From assembly GCA_022482925.1 (NCBI GenBank), contig JAKVOG010000015.1, forward strand, positions 1 to 62,329: 62,329 nucleotides of DNA, read 5' to 3'. Below, in pieces: positions 27,455-35,981 of the stretch. This DNA is from Selenomonas sp. (lineage in GTDB: Bacteria; Bacillota; Negativicutes; Selenomonadales; Selenomonadaceae). The notes under the pieces were generated by a model, which was not told the origin of the DNA, did not search any database, and saw only the letters and a program-made list of their open reading frames with translations. The stretch's first letter is position 1; the number at the start of each line of letters is the position of its first letter. Made by a program: the position numbers and the translations under genes.

Positions 27455-28006
27455 TGGCAGACAACGAACATTCCATTTTCAAGATTGCTTCGAACCTGGC
27501 CATGGCCTGCTTTATTTCCGGCGTGGTCATCGGCTCGGTCTACTATGTGACCGCTCCGGTTGCCGCTCAGAAATCCGAGATGATGAAACAGGAATCCATG
27601 AAGGCACTCGTAAGCGATGCCGAATCCTTCCAGCCGGTAGATGGTCATGAAGGCTGGTTCGCGGCCATGAAGGGCGGCAAGGCAGAAGCCTATATCGTCC
27701 CGAGTGAGACCAAGGGCTACGGCGGCAAGATCAAGATGCTCGTTCGCGGTCACCGCGGAGGGCAAAGTCATCGATTTCAACATCCTCGAGCACAACGAGA
27801 CACCGGGCCTGGGCGACAATGCCCAGAAGCCGGCTTTCCGCGGCCAGTTCGCAGGCAAGAGCAGCGAGCATCTGACGGTGGTCAAGGATAAAGGGAATAA
27901 AGACGATATTCAGGCCATGACTGGTGCTACGATTTCGTCCCGTGCCGTTACCAAAGGCGTAAAGCAGGCTGTTGACGAAGTCACGGCGTTCACGGGAGGG
28001 AAATGA
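27451..28006 (+). CDS. rnfG: Rnf complex subunit G (frameshifted)
   Basis: RnfG carries covalently bound FMN outside the membrane. One N-terminal membrane helix (ACFISGVVIGSVYYVTA) is followed by the FMN-binding domain with HNETPGLGD and the attachment motif MTGATISSRAV, whose threonine carries FMN. A single extra base near 27748 shifts the frame in the middle. Length across the shift is about 184 residues, normal for the family. rnfE begins two bases after the stop. Confidence 0.94.
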
Positions 28007-28007
28007 C

Positions 28008-28652
28008 ATGAAAGAATTGTGGAATATCTTCAGTAAGGGCCTGGTCGCGGAGAACCCGATCTTCATCCTCGCCCTGTCCCTGTGCCCGGCTCTGGCTGTC
28101 ACGACGACCGTCGTCAACGGGCTGACGATGGGCCTCACGGTCACGTTCGTCATCACGACCAATAACGTGGTCGTATCCATCGTGCGCCGCTGGGTCAATC
28201 CGAAAGTCCGCGTGCCGGTGTATATCACCTCGATCGCTACGATCGTTACGGTGGCGCAGCTCGTGCTGCAGGCCTATTTCCCGGTGCTCTATAAGGCGCT
28301 GGGTATCTATCTGGCCCTCGTGGTTGTATTCGCCATCATCCTGGCCCGCGCGGAAGTGTTTGCCTCGAAGAATGGTGTCGTGAAATCCTTCTGTGATGGC
28401 TTCGGCATGGGCTGCGGCTTCACGCTGGCCATGCTGCTGATCTCCGTTATCCGTGAGCTCATTGGTGCTGGCACGATCCTCGGTATGCCGGTTCTCGGCG
28501 AAAGCTACAATCCGATGCTCATGATGGTGCTCCCGCCGGGCGCATTCATCCTGATCGGTTATCTGGTTGCTGCATTCAAGACCTGGAACTCCAATCAGGA
28601 GAAGAAGGCACAGCTCGCAGAGCTCAAGGCGAAAAAGGAGGCTGAAGCATAA
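28008..28652 (+). CDS. rnfE: Rnf complex subunit E
   Basis: A 214-residue integral membrane subunit of the Rnf complex, homologous to NqrD. It begins KELWNIFSKGLVAENPIFILAL and contains about six membrane helices, including TNNVVVSIVRRWVNPKVRVPVYI and GFGMGCGFTLAMLLISVIRELIG segments that form half of the intramembrane iron site shared with RnfA. The ATG at 28008 is chosen because the preceding ORF extension overlaps rnfG. The stop overlaps rnfA by one base. Confidence 0.95.
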   Translation: MKELWNIFSKGLVAENPIFILALSLCPALAVTTTVVNGLTMGLTVTFVITTNNVVVSIVRRWVNPKVRVPVYITSIATIVTVAQLVLQAYFPVLYKALGIYLALVVVFAIILARAEVFASKNGVVKSFCDGFGMGCGFTLAMLLISVIRELIGAGTILGMPVLGESYNPMLMMVLPPGAFILIGYLVAAFKTWNSNQEKKAQLAELKAKKEAEA

Positions 28653-29227
28653 TGGCCGAATACCTTACATTATTCATCGGCGCGGTTGTCGTCAACAACT
28701 TCGTCCTGACCAAATTCCTGGGACTGTGTATCTTCTTCGGTATCTCGAAGAACCTCAGTGCCTCGGTCGGCATGGGCATGGCCGTGACGTCCGTCATGAC
28801 CATGAGCTCCATCCTGGCCTGGATCATGTACTTCTTCGTCCTGCAGCCGCTCGGACTGACCTTCCTGACGACCATCGTGTTCGTCGTGCTGACGGCCAGC
28901 TTCGTCCAGCTGCTCGAACTGATCATCAAGAAACAGGCTCCGGCGCTCTACAACATGTGGGGCATCTACCTGCTGCTGATCGCAACCAACTGTATTGTCC
29001 TTGCTGTGCCGCTCCTCAATGTGGAGAACAGCTACAGCCTCATGAAGAGCATTGTCTTTGCCATCGGTTCCGGCCTCGGTTTTGCCCTGGCTATCATCCT
29101 CATGGCGTCCCTGCGTGAAAAGCTCGTCTATGCGGACGTGCCGAAACCGCTGCAGGGCATCGGCATCGCCTTTATCCTGGCCGGTATGCTGTCACTGGCA
29201 TTCCTGGGATTCTCGGGCATGCTCTAA
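28652..29227 (+). CDS. rnfA: Rnf complex subunit A
   Basis: A 191-residue membrane subunit, homologous to NqrE. The family start MAEYLTLFIGAVVVNNFVLTKFLGLCIFFG is followed by ATNCIVLAVPLLNVE; their cysteines (about residues 25 and 113) fit the intramembrane iron-sulfur ligands shared with RnfE. GLGFALAIILMASLREKL matches the RnfE counterpart, since the two arose by duplication. No frameshift is present. Confidence 0.95.
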   Translation: MAEYLTLFIGAVVVNNFVLTKFLGLCIFFGISKNLSASVGMGMAVTSVMTMSSILAWIMYFFVLQPLGLTFLTTIVFVVLTASFVQLLELIIKKQAPALYNMWGIYLLLIATNCIVLAVPLLNVENSYSLMKSIVFAIGSGLGFALAIILMASLREKLVYADVPKPLQGIGIAFILAGMLSLAFLGFSGML

Positions 29228-29239
29228 GGAGGTACTGCA

Positions 29240-30070
29240 ATGAATACAGCTATAGATATCATCCTGGTCCTCGTCGGTGTCGGTGCCTTTTTTGGCCTCG
29301 TGCTGGCACTGGCCGATAAGAAATTCGCGATGGAGGTCAATCCTCTTATCAATGAAGTCGAGGAAGTCCTGCCGAAAGGGCAGTGCGGCGCCTGCGGGTT
29401 TGCCGGCTGTGCCAAGTATGCGGAGGCGGTCGTCGAGAATGACGAGGTCCCGCCAAATCTCTGCGTACCGGGCAAAGCGGCTGTGGCAGCGAAAGTTGCC
29501 GAGCTGACCGGCAAGAAAGCTGAGGCTGCTGAGCCGAAATATGCGCATCTCAAATGCCGCGGTACCAAAACCGCAGCCGCTATGGCCGCCAACTATCAGG
29601 GCGTACCGGACTGCGCGGCGGCCAAGCTCATACAGGGCGGCCCGAAGGGCTGCAAGTTCGGCTGCATCGGTTTCGGCAACTGTGTCCGGGCCTGCCCGTT
29701 CGGCGCCCTTTCCATGGGCGAGGACGGACTGCCAATCGTCGACAAGGACATCTGCACGGGCTGCGGCAAGTGCGTATCGACCTGCCCGCAGGCGATCCTG
29801 ACGTTGCAGACGTTCGATGCCCCGGTTCAGGTCGAGTGCAGCTCCCATGACAAGGGACCGGCTGCCCGCAAGCTTTGCAAGAATGCCTGCATCGGCTGTG
29901 GTCTCTGCATGCGCAGCTGCACCCATGGTGCCATCAAGCTTGAGAACAACCTGGCTGTCGTGGATCAGAGCATCTGCAAGACCTGCGATGATCCGACCTG
30001 CCTGGCCAAGTGTCCGACCAAGGCCATCGAGGCCATGACCGGTGTAAAGAAGACCCAGCAGACGGCCTGA
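29240..30070 (+). CDS. rnfB: Rnf complex subunit B
   Basis: RnfB takes electrons from ferredoxin. The 276-residue protein has an N-terminal membrane helix, the CGACGFAGC cluster motif, and then four ferredoxin-type cysteine groups: CIGFGNCVRACP, CTGCGKCVSTCP, CIGCGLCMRSC and CKTCDDPTCLAKCP. It closes the operon order rseC-CDGEAB, the C-D-G-E-A-B order found in clostridia. An AAGGAGG site precedes the start. Together the complex couples ferredoxin oxidation by NAD+ to Na+ or H+ export. Confidence 0.95.
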   Translation: MNTAIDIILVLVGVGAFFGLVLALADKKFAMEVNPLINEVEEVLPKGQCGACGFAGCAKYAEAVVENDEVPPNLCVPGKAAVAAKVAELTGKKAEAAEPKYAHLKCRGTKTAAAMAANYQGVPDCAAAKLIQGGPKGCKFGCIGFGNCVRACPFGALSMGEDGLPIVDKDICTGCGKCVSTCPQAILTLQTFDAPVQVECSSHDKGPAARKLCKNACIGCGLCMRSCTHGAIKLENNLAVVDQSICKTCDDPTCLAKCPTKAIEAMTGVKKTQQTA

Positions 30071-30092
30071 TCGGTTTTTGGGTACAGATTAT

Positions 30093-30160
30093 GAAAAAGG
30101 CTGCTGCCCCTGGTTCCGCTCATTATTGTGAGTGGAAAAACCAGGGGCAGCAGCTTTTTT
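30093..30160 (+). terminator. Terminator of the rnf operon
   Basis: A long stem, AAAAAGGCTGCTGCCCCTGG with its complement, capped by a further CCGCTCA/TGAGTGG stem, followed by TTTTTT. Confidence 0.93.
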
Positions 30161-30181
30161 ATATGTTTTTTTCGGCTGATT

Positions 30182-32138
30182 TTATTTGATGTGTGCAGAG
30201 AACCGTCCCCTGTTCCGGAGAACGGCGGCGATAGTCTGGGCAGCGGTCCGGAGCTCTTCTGGTGTATGCGTGGCCATGATGGCTGCGCGGAGGCGGGCAC
30301 TGCCTTTGGCTACGGTTGGGTAACGGATGGCGTTGATGAATATGCCTTGCCGGAACAGTGTTTCAGCGACGGCAGTGGCACTGGCTTCATCACCAATCGG
30401 AATCGGGACGATGGCTGTCTCGCTTTGTACCGGTATTCCCTGCGACTGCAGGGCCTCACAGAAGCAGCGGGTGTTTTCCTGCAGGTGGGCGACGTGGGAA
30501 GAATCTGCCTGCAGGAGATTGAGTGCGGTGAGTGCCGCAGCCAGTGTGGCCGGAGTCTGGCTGGTGGAGAAGATGAAGCTGCGGGCGGTGTTGCGCAGGT
30601 AATCGATGATCAGCTGGCTGGCTGCGACATAGCCGCCTTCGCTGCCGAGTGCTTTTGAGAGTGTCCCCATGAGCAGATCTGGTTTACGACATGACGGGAA
30701 GCACTCACAGATGCCACGGCCGGTCCGTCCGATGACACCGGTGGCATGGGCTTCATCAAGCATGGTCAGCAGTCCGTAGCGCTGGCCGAGTTCCACGATG
30801 CCTGGGAGATCAGCGATATCGCCATCCATGCTGAATACGGCATCACTGACGATGAGGCCATGAGCAGGAGCGGCGGCCTGGATCTTCTGCTTGAGATCCT
30901 GCATATCGTTGTGGTGGTAGACGATGGTCCTGGCCCGGCTTAGCCGGCAGCCATCGATGATACTGGCATGGTTGAGTTCATCGCTGAAGATGATGGTCTC
31001 CTTACTGCCAAAGCGCGGAGAGGATGCCGACATTGGCACAGTAACCGGTATTGAAGAGCAGGGCAGCTTCGGTACCTTTGAATCGGGCCAGAGCGCTTTC
31101 AAGCTGGGTGTGGAGCGGCAGGGTACCGGTGGTGAGGCGTGAGCCGCCGGAACTGCAGCCATAGGTATCAATGGCTTGCTGTGCGGCCTGTTTAAGCGCC
31201 GGATGGTTGGCCAGTCCGAGATAGTTGTTGGAGGCGAGCATGAGCATATCCCTGCCCGCGCAGGTCACATGGGCGCACTGTGCTGAGGAGAGTTCGGTCA
31301 GGGTACGGTAGAGATGCTGCTCACGGCGGGTGTCCAGGGCTGTCGTCAGTCTGGCATAGGGATCGGGCATGGCAGCGGGGCTTACCGGTTGCCCGTCAGG
31401 AGTGGCTGCAGCGTGGCGGACGATGACACGCTGGTGTTCGAGATAACGGATGGTTTCGGCAGCATCCTTCCGGGAGCCACGGAACAGGAAGATACGTCCC
31501 CCATCCGGGCAGCCCATTTCTTTCAATTTGGTGATACGTACGTAGCCAATCGATTTTGCGGCGACATAACCGGTCACATAGTCCGGGTCATCAGACATGC
31601 AGATCTCGGCGAGGATATGCGGGGCATGGACGACTTTGCTGGCCAGGATGATGGCTTCCTGGAAGTGGTTCTTATCCTCAGATACCGGTCGGGGGTGGGT
31701 ATGGGCTCCATCCATGTAAGTAGCGCGGATGCCGCGCGCCGGATCTGGTTCCATACGCTCAAGGGTGTCGACATTCAGCAGCATGGCACCGCGCATGGCA
31801 TAGGTATCCTGGAATTGCTCCATGATGTCCGGCCCATTGCTGATGCCAAGCTGTGCCAGATAGGTCAGGATGGCCTGCTGCCCCTGTGCTGGCGTTTCGA
31901 CGGCAACAGAGGAGACGGACAGAGCATCGATTGTTTCTATTTCCTGTGGCTGGATGGACTCGATCTTCAGGTTGATGAAATCGGCCCGACCTTTGGCATG
32001 GTGCAGGGCCCGCTCGAGCAGGGCGCTCATATTGTCCGGCAGTTCCTCCCGATAAAGAATCTTCTCGGCACCGGATACATGTTCATCACCGTTGGCAGTA
32101 TGTTTGCTGGCACGCATTTTCAAGCTGTATAAAGACAT
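30182..32138 (-). CDS. BioW-BioF fusion: pimeloyl-CoA synthetase / KAPA synthase (frameshifted)
   Basis: One gene for two successive biotin steps. Residues 1 to about 245 are BioW (pimelate + CoA + ATP): SLYSLKMRASK at the start, then CMSDDPDYVTGYVAAKSIGYVRITKLKEMG and the GGRIFLFRG motif. From about 260 follows BioF, the PLP enzyme making 8-amino-7-oxononanoate from pimeloyl-CoA and alanine: MLASNNYLGLANHP, SGGSRLTTGTLPLH, DEAHATGVIG and the PLP lysine in MGTLSKALGSEGGYV. An indel near 31018 splits the gene inside BioF; both sides overlap. Total about 652 residues. AAGGAG precedes the start. The last codons (NRGRFSA) are supplied by a copy of a dispersed repeat. A BirA-like operator covers its promoter. 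Confidence 0.9.
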
Positions 32139-32189
32139 AGCAGATTCTCCTTCTCGTTTGTGTCAGGTAAAATCGATTATATGATACAA

Positions 32190-32270
32190 AGCAAAGGATA
32201 CGCTTCTTAATGATTATTGTCAACTTATAAAAATATATAGGTTGACAATAGCTGACATTGAATCTATGAT
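32190..32270. promoter_or_regulatory. BirA-like operator over two divergent promoters
   Basis: The palindrome ATTGTCAAC-N16-GTTGACAAT (32216-32249) has the layout of biotin-repressor operators. On the plus strand, TTGACA inside the right arm (32242-32247), 17 nt and TATGAT form a promoter toward the membrane protein gene. On the minus strand, TTGACA inside the left arm, 17 nt and TATCCT form a promoter toward bioW-bioF. One dimer would block both -35 boxes. Confidence 0.75.
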
Positions 32271-32371
32271 AAACAAAGTGCTTGCCAGGTTTCGGTTAAA
32301 GTATGCTTGATAAGCGGATGGGCAGGCCGTTTTGGAAGAGTTTTGCTTAGAAGTGATGGAGGAGCAGTCTG

Positions 32372-32854
32372 ATGAGAAATGAAAGAACAGCCGAGTTGAC
32401 AGAGATTGCGCTGCTGGCCGCACTGATTACAGTGACCGGGGCAATTAAGCTGCCGAGCCTGATGCCAGGCATGGAATTCCAGCTTTCTGCACCGTTGGCT
32501 GTGGGAATTTGTGCCGTGTTTGGCTTTCGCAAGTATATTTTGGCCGGGATACTGTCGAGTGCAGTCGGCCTGCTGTTGGGCACACATAACCTTTTGAATG
32601 TGGCTATAGCAATGCAGTTCCGGCTGGTGGTGGGAGCTGTGCTGGCACTTTTCGGCCGCCATTGGTGGACCATTGCGCTGTCTGGCCCGTTAGGGACGTT
32701 CACGGCCCGGATCACACTCAGCCTGGTGGTAGGCAAAGCGGCCTGGGCACTCGTTGCTGCCGCAGTGCCAGGTATGATCTTTACCCTGCTGGCCGCACCG
32801 GCTGTAACGCGTATCCTGCAGCGTATCCAACTGGCTGCTCATCGCACGGCCTGA
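32372..32854 (+). CDS. Small membrane protein, ECF S-component-like, in the biotin regulon
   Basis: A 160-residue, highly hydrophobic protein with about five membrane helices. The start ELTEIALLAALITVTGAIKLPS and the later FGFRKYILAGILSSAVGLLLG resemble substrate-binding S components of ECF vitamin transporters; it lacks the features I would expect of BioY. It is divergent from bioW-bioF and shares their BirA-like operator. A role in taking up biotin, or a precursor such as pimelate, is inference. GGAGGAG precedes the ATG. Its stop codon is the first three bases of a dispersed repeat. Confidence 0.55.
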   Translation: MRNERTAELTEIALLAALITVTGAIKLPSLMPGMEFQLSAPLAVGICAVFGFRKYILAGILSSAVGLLLGTHNLLNVAIAMQFRLVVGAVLALFGRHWWTIALSGPLGTFTARITLSLVVGKAAWALVAAAVPGMIFTLLAAPAVTRILQRIQLAAHRTA

Positions 32855-32932
32855 CACAGGGGACGGTTCTCTGTGTCACAAATAAAACAGGGGACGGTTC
32901 TCTGTTTCGTTTCAGAGAACCGTCCCCTGTGC
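32852..32932. repeat. Three copies of an 18-bp repeat, one inverted
   Basis: The core CAGGGGACGGTTCTCTG occurs directly at 32857-32873 and 32888-32904 and inverted at 32913-32929. The first copy is flanked by TGACACAG/CTGTGTCA, making it palindromic; copies two and three form a hairpin. A fourth copy (inverted on this strand) lies at 30196-30215 within the 3' end of bioF. Repeats of this look accompany REP/RAYT-type elements in several genera. Confidence 0.85.
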
Positions 32933-32947
32933 TCACATCCCCTTTGT

Positions 32948-34258
32948 TCAGCTGTTGCAGAAGATGATCTGGATAGCAAAACGGATGGTCATCAGATACA
33001 GGAAGGGATGGACTTCACGATATTTTCCGGAACAGACTTTTATGAGCGTATACAGGATGAAGCCTGCGCCTACACCCAGGGCAATGCTATAGGTCAGTGG
33101 CATGAGAAGAATCGTGAAGAAGGCCGGGAAAGCTTCGGTGATGTCCCGCCAATGGATATCCAGCAGGCTTTCGCACATCAGGGCACTGACCAGGATCAAT
33201 GCGGGAGCTGTGATTGCTGGCATGGAGGCAATCGTGGAGGCAATTGGCAGGCAGAAAAGCAACAGGATAAAGAAGAGCACGGTGAATACATTGGACAGTC
33301 CGGTGCGGCCTCCTACGGCTACACCGGTGCCAGATTCGGCATAGCTGGATGTCGGACCGGATGAAAACAGGCCACCAGCGAAACTGCCGATCGAATCCGC
33401 CAGCAGGGAACTTTGCAGATGAGGAAAGTGGCCGTCCCGGATGATGCCGGCCTGCCGACCGACACCGAGCAGTGTGCCCGTGGTGTCGAAAAGCGTCAAT
33501 AATAGCACTACGAAAACTTCCATGCCATAGTGGCCGACATGATCCAGCCGGAATTGCCAGAAGCCCTCATTGATGTCAGGCGGCAGCGAGAACCAACTGT
33601 CTGGCAGCGACAGGAAGCCAAGGAGATAGGCGGCCACGGTAACGCCAGCCATGCTGAGGAAGATGGAACCAGGAACGCGTAAGACCATCAGGACTACCGC
33701 CAGCAGCAGTCCCATGATGGTGAGGGTTGCTACCGGGTCGGCAAAGGTACCCAGCGATACCAGTGTGGATGGATGTCCGATGATGAGGTGACCGTTCTGC
33801 AGGCCGATGAAACTGATGAAGAAACCGATGCCGACTCCAATGGCGATCTTCAATGATTCAGGAATTGATTCAATGAAGATCTGCCGGAAGGAGGTCAGGG
33901 AAAGAATCGTAAAGATCGCTGCAGCTGCTACGGATATGCCGATGGTTTCCTGCCAGGACACACCATTGGCAGCTACTGTATAGATCAGATAGGCATTGAT
34001 GCCGATACCAGGGGCGATAGCGATCGGGTAGTTGGCAGCAATGCCCATGACGGAGGTGCCGATTGCCATCGCGATGATTGTTGCCAGATATCCGGTATGG
34101 AAATCCATTCCGGTAGTGCTCCACATTTGCGGCATGACAATCACGATATACGACATGGCGATAAAGGTAGTCAACCCTGCCAGGAATTCTGTCTGGATGG
34201 AGGTATTCCGTGTATCTAGTTCGAACCATTGATTTAGGTTTTGTCTGATGCTGTTCAT
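32948..34258 (-). CDS. Purine permease, NCS2/AzgA type
   Basis: A 436-residue inner membrane transporter of the guanine/hypoxanthine/adenine branch of NCS2. It has the start FELDTRNTSIQTEFLAGLTTFIAMSYI, the substrate-binding helix APGIGINAYL, LLTLFDTTGTLLGV and the SSGPTSSYAESGTGVAVGGRTGL segment, all typical of AzgA/PbuG proteins. Twelve to fourteen helices are expected. AAAAGGA precedes the start. I searched the leader for a purine riboswitch and did not find one. Confidence 0.92.
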   Translation of the reverse strand: MNSIRQNLNQWFELDTRNTSIQTEFLAGLTTFIAMSYIVIVMPQMWSTTGMDFHTGYLATIIAMAIGTSVMGIAANYPIAIAPGIGINAYLIYTVAANGVSWQETIGISVAAAAIFTILSLTSFRQIFIESIPESLKIAIGVGIGFFISFIGLQNGHLIIGHPSTLVSLGTFADPVATLTIMGLLLAVVLMVLRVPGSIFLSMAGVTVAAYLLGFLSLPDSWFSLPPDINEGFWQFRLDHVGHYGMEVFVVLLLTLFDTTGTLLGVGRQAGIIRDGHFPHLQSSLLADSIGSFAGGLFSSGPTSSYAESGTGVAVGGRTGLSNVFTVLFFILLLFCLPIASTIASMPAITAPALILVSALMCESLLDIHWRDITEAFPAFFTILLMPLTYSIALGVGAGFILYTLIKVCSGKYREVHPFLYLMTIRFAIQIIFCNS

Positions 34259-34563
34259 GAAATCACGATCCTTTTACTTTTGCTGGTTTGAAGTTTTTCG
34301 TTGAGGGTGAAATACATAGATGCGTTTGTTGTTTATACGTAATGTAGAAGGCGGTTATTACAGATTTGTTGAGAAAATGGTGATAACTGCCCTAGCGAGT
34401 GGAATGAGGTTATATTCTGTAAGGACGCGATGGGAGGATGGGCACAGGCTGAAATTTGAAACATTTGATTATTTTATCGTGTTAATGTCCATCCCAGGTG
34501 GTCATTGAGAAGACAGAATGCTATAATGATGGTAGTTGATTTTAGAAAAGGAAGATGAATGAA
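34259..34563. promoter_or_regulatory. Intergenic region with apeB promoter
   Basis: About 300 bases between divergent genes. TGGTCA (34499-34504), 17 nt and TATAAT (34522-34527) form a likely promoter for the aminopeptidase gene. A hairpin GGCGGTTAT/ATAACTGCC lies near 34351-34392, function unknown. I see no supported gene; a 62-codon frame here looks accidental. Confidence 0.5.
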
Positions 34564-35841
34564 ATGGAACTTAACACGGCAGAATTATTGACGTATATTC
34601 AGGAGTGTCCTTCCCCCTATCATACGGTAGCGGCTAGTGCGAAAAGACTGAAAGCAGCTGGCTTTATGGAGCTGGCTATGGAGCAGGCCTGGAACCTGAA
34701 GCGGGGCGGGCGGTATTTTGTTCCTGTCTATGGTTCTACGCTGCTGGCTTTTACGGTGGGAAAGGATGATGGGCCGCTGCGCATGGCAGCGGCCCATACG
34801 GATTTTCCCTGCTTCCGTCTGAAACCGCAGGCGGGCGTAGCTGCTGAGGGCTATGGGAAACTCAATGTTGAGAAATATGGTGGACTGATCCTGCGTTCCT
34901 GGCTTGACCGGCCGTTGTCTTTGGCGGGCAAAGTGGTCATCAAGGGCAAGGATGCCTTCCATCCGGAGACGCGTCTGGTGGATATTGGGCGGCCGCTGCT
35001 GACGATTCCGAGCCTGGCTATCCATATGAATCGTGAAGTCAATGACAATGGGGCACTGAATCCTCAGACGGATATGCAGCCGCTTATCGCCCTGTTCGGC
35101 AAAGAAGAAGTCACCGGTGATTTCTTTGTTGACTGGCTGGCCAATGAGCTGTCTGTGAGTGCGGCAGATATCCTGTCCTATGAATTGTCGACGTATCCGG
35201 TGGAGTCCGGCTGCACGCTTGGTTTGTCCGGTGAGATGATCTCGTCGCCGCGACTGGATAACCTGACCTCAGCCAAGGCCTGCCTGGACGGCATCCTGGC
35301 GGCTGATAACCCGGATGGGCTGCGCCTTATTGCGCTGTTCGACAATGAAGAAGTCGGCAGCAATACGAAGCAGGGAGCAGGTTCGGCGGTGCTCATGCAG
35401 GTACTGGAACGGATCTATGCTTCTTTGGCTAAGGAGCGTTGCCAGCTGTTGCAGGATATCGCAGCCGGGTTCCTGCTTTCGGTCGATGTGGCTCATGCGC
35501 TGCATCCGAATCATGCCGATAAGAATGATCCGGCGGTCAAGCCGGTCATGGGCGGTGGTCTGGCACTAAAGCAGGCTGCCAGCCAGGCCTATGCCGGTGA
35601 TGCAGAGGCTGTAGCAATCGTGCGGGGGCTTTGCGAGGAACATTCGATTGCCTGGCAGCAGTTCGTGAACCGCAGCGACAGTCGCGGCGGCTCGACGCTG
35701 GGTTCGATCGCATCGGCATTGGTACCGGTACGGACCATGGATATTGGGGTGCCGATCCTGGCGATGCATTCGGCACGGGAGACGATGGGGGCATCTGACC
35801 AGCAAGCGCTGACCCAGCTGCTGACTGTTTTCCTGCAATGA
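34564..35841 (+). CDS. apeB: M18 family aminopeptidase
   Basis: A cytosolic, zinc-dependent aminopeptidase of about 425 residues with preference for acidic or other N-terminal residues in this family. Metal and catalytic motifs are visible: AAHTDFPCFRLKP, NDNGALNPQTDMQPL, ALFDNEEVGSNTKQGAGS (catalytic and metal glutamates), DVAHALHPNH and NRSDSRGGSTLG. I chose ATG 34564 because AAGGAAG lies nine bases upstream, while the ATG at 34555 directly touches that site. It is a single-gene unit. Confidence 0.93.
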   Translation: MELNTAELLTYIQECPSPYHTVAASAKRLKAAGFMELAMEQAWNLKRGGRYFVPVYGSTLLAFTVGKDDGPLRMAAAHTDFPCFRLKPQAGVAAEGYGKLNVEKYGGLILRSWLDRPLSLAGKVVIKGKDAFHPETRLVDIGRPLLTIPSLAIHMNREVNDNGALNPQTDMQPLIALFGKEEVTGDFFVDWLANELSVSAADILSYELSTYPVESGCTLGLSGEMISSPRLDNLTSAKACLDGILAADNPDGLRLIALFDNEEVGSNTKQGAGSAVLMQVLERIYASLAKERCQLLQDIAAGFLLSVDVAHALHPNHADKNDPAVKPVMGGGLALKQAASQAYAGDAEAVAIVRGLCEEHSIAWQQFVNRSDSRGGSTLGSIASALVPVRTMDIGVPILAMHSARETMGASDQQALTQLLTVFLQ

Positions 35842-35981
35842 TTTCCGGCGGGGGAATACCGTTAAACCCTTGACTTTCTGCTTGCTTTTTTCTGACTTAT
35901 GATTGATAATGTAGATAGGAATACTTTGCTCTGGTATAGATTATTAGATGTAAGTTTTTAATCATTAAGGAGGAAGAAAAC

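Noticed and set aside
34259..34554. Purine riboswitch upstream of the NCS2 permease
   Set aside because: Neither strand shows the conserved three-way-junction core of purine riboswitches, only a simple hairpin.
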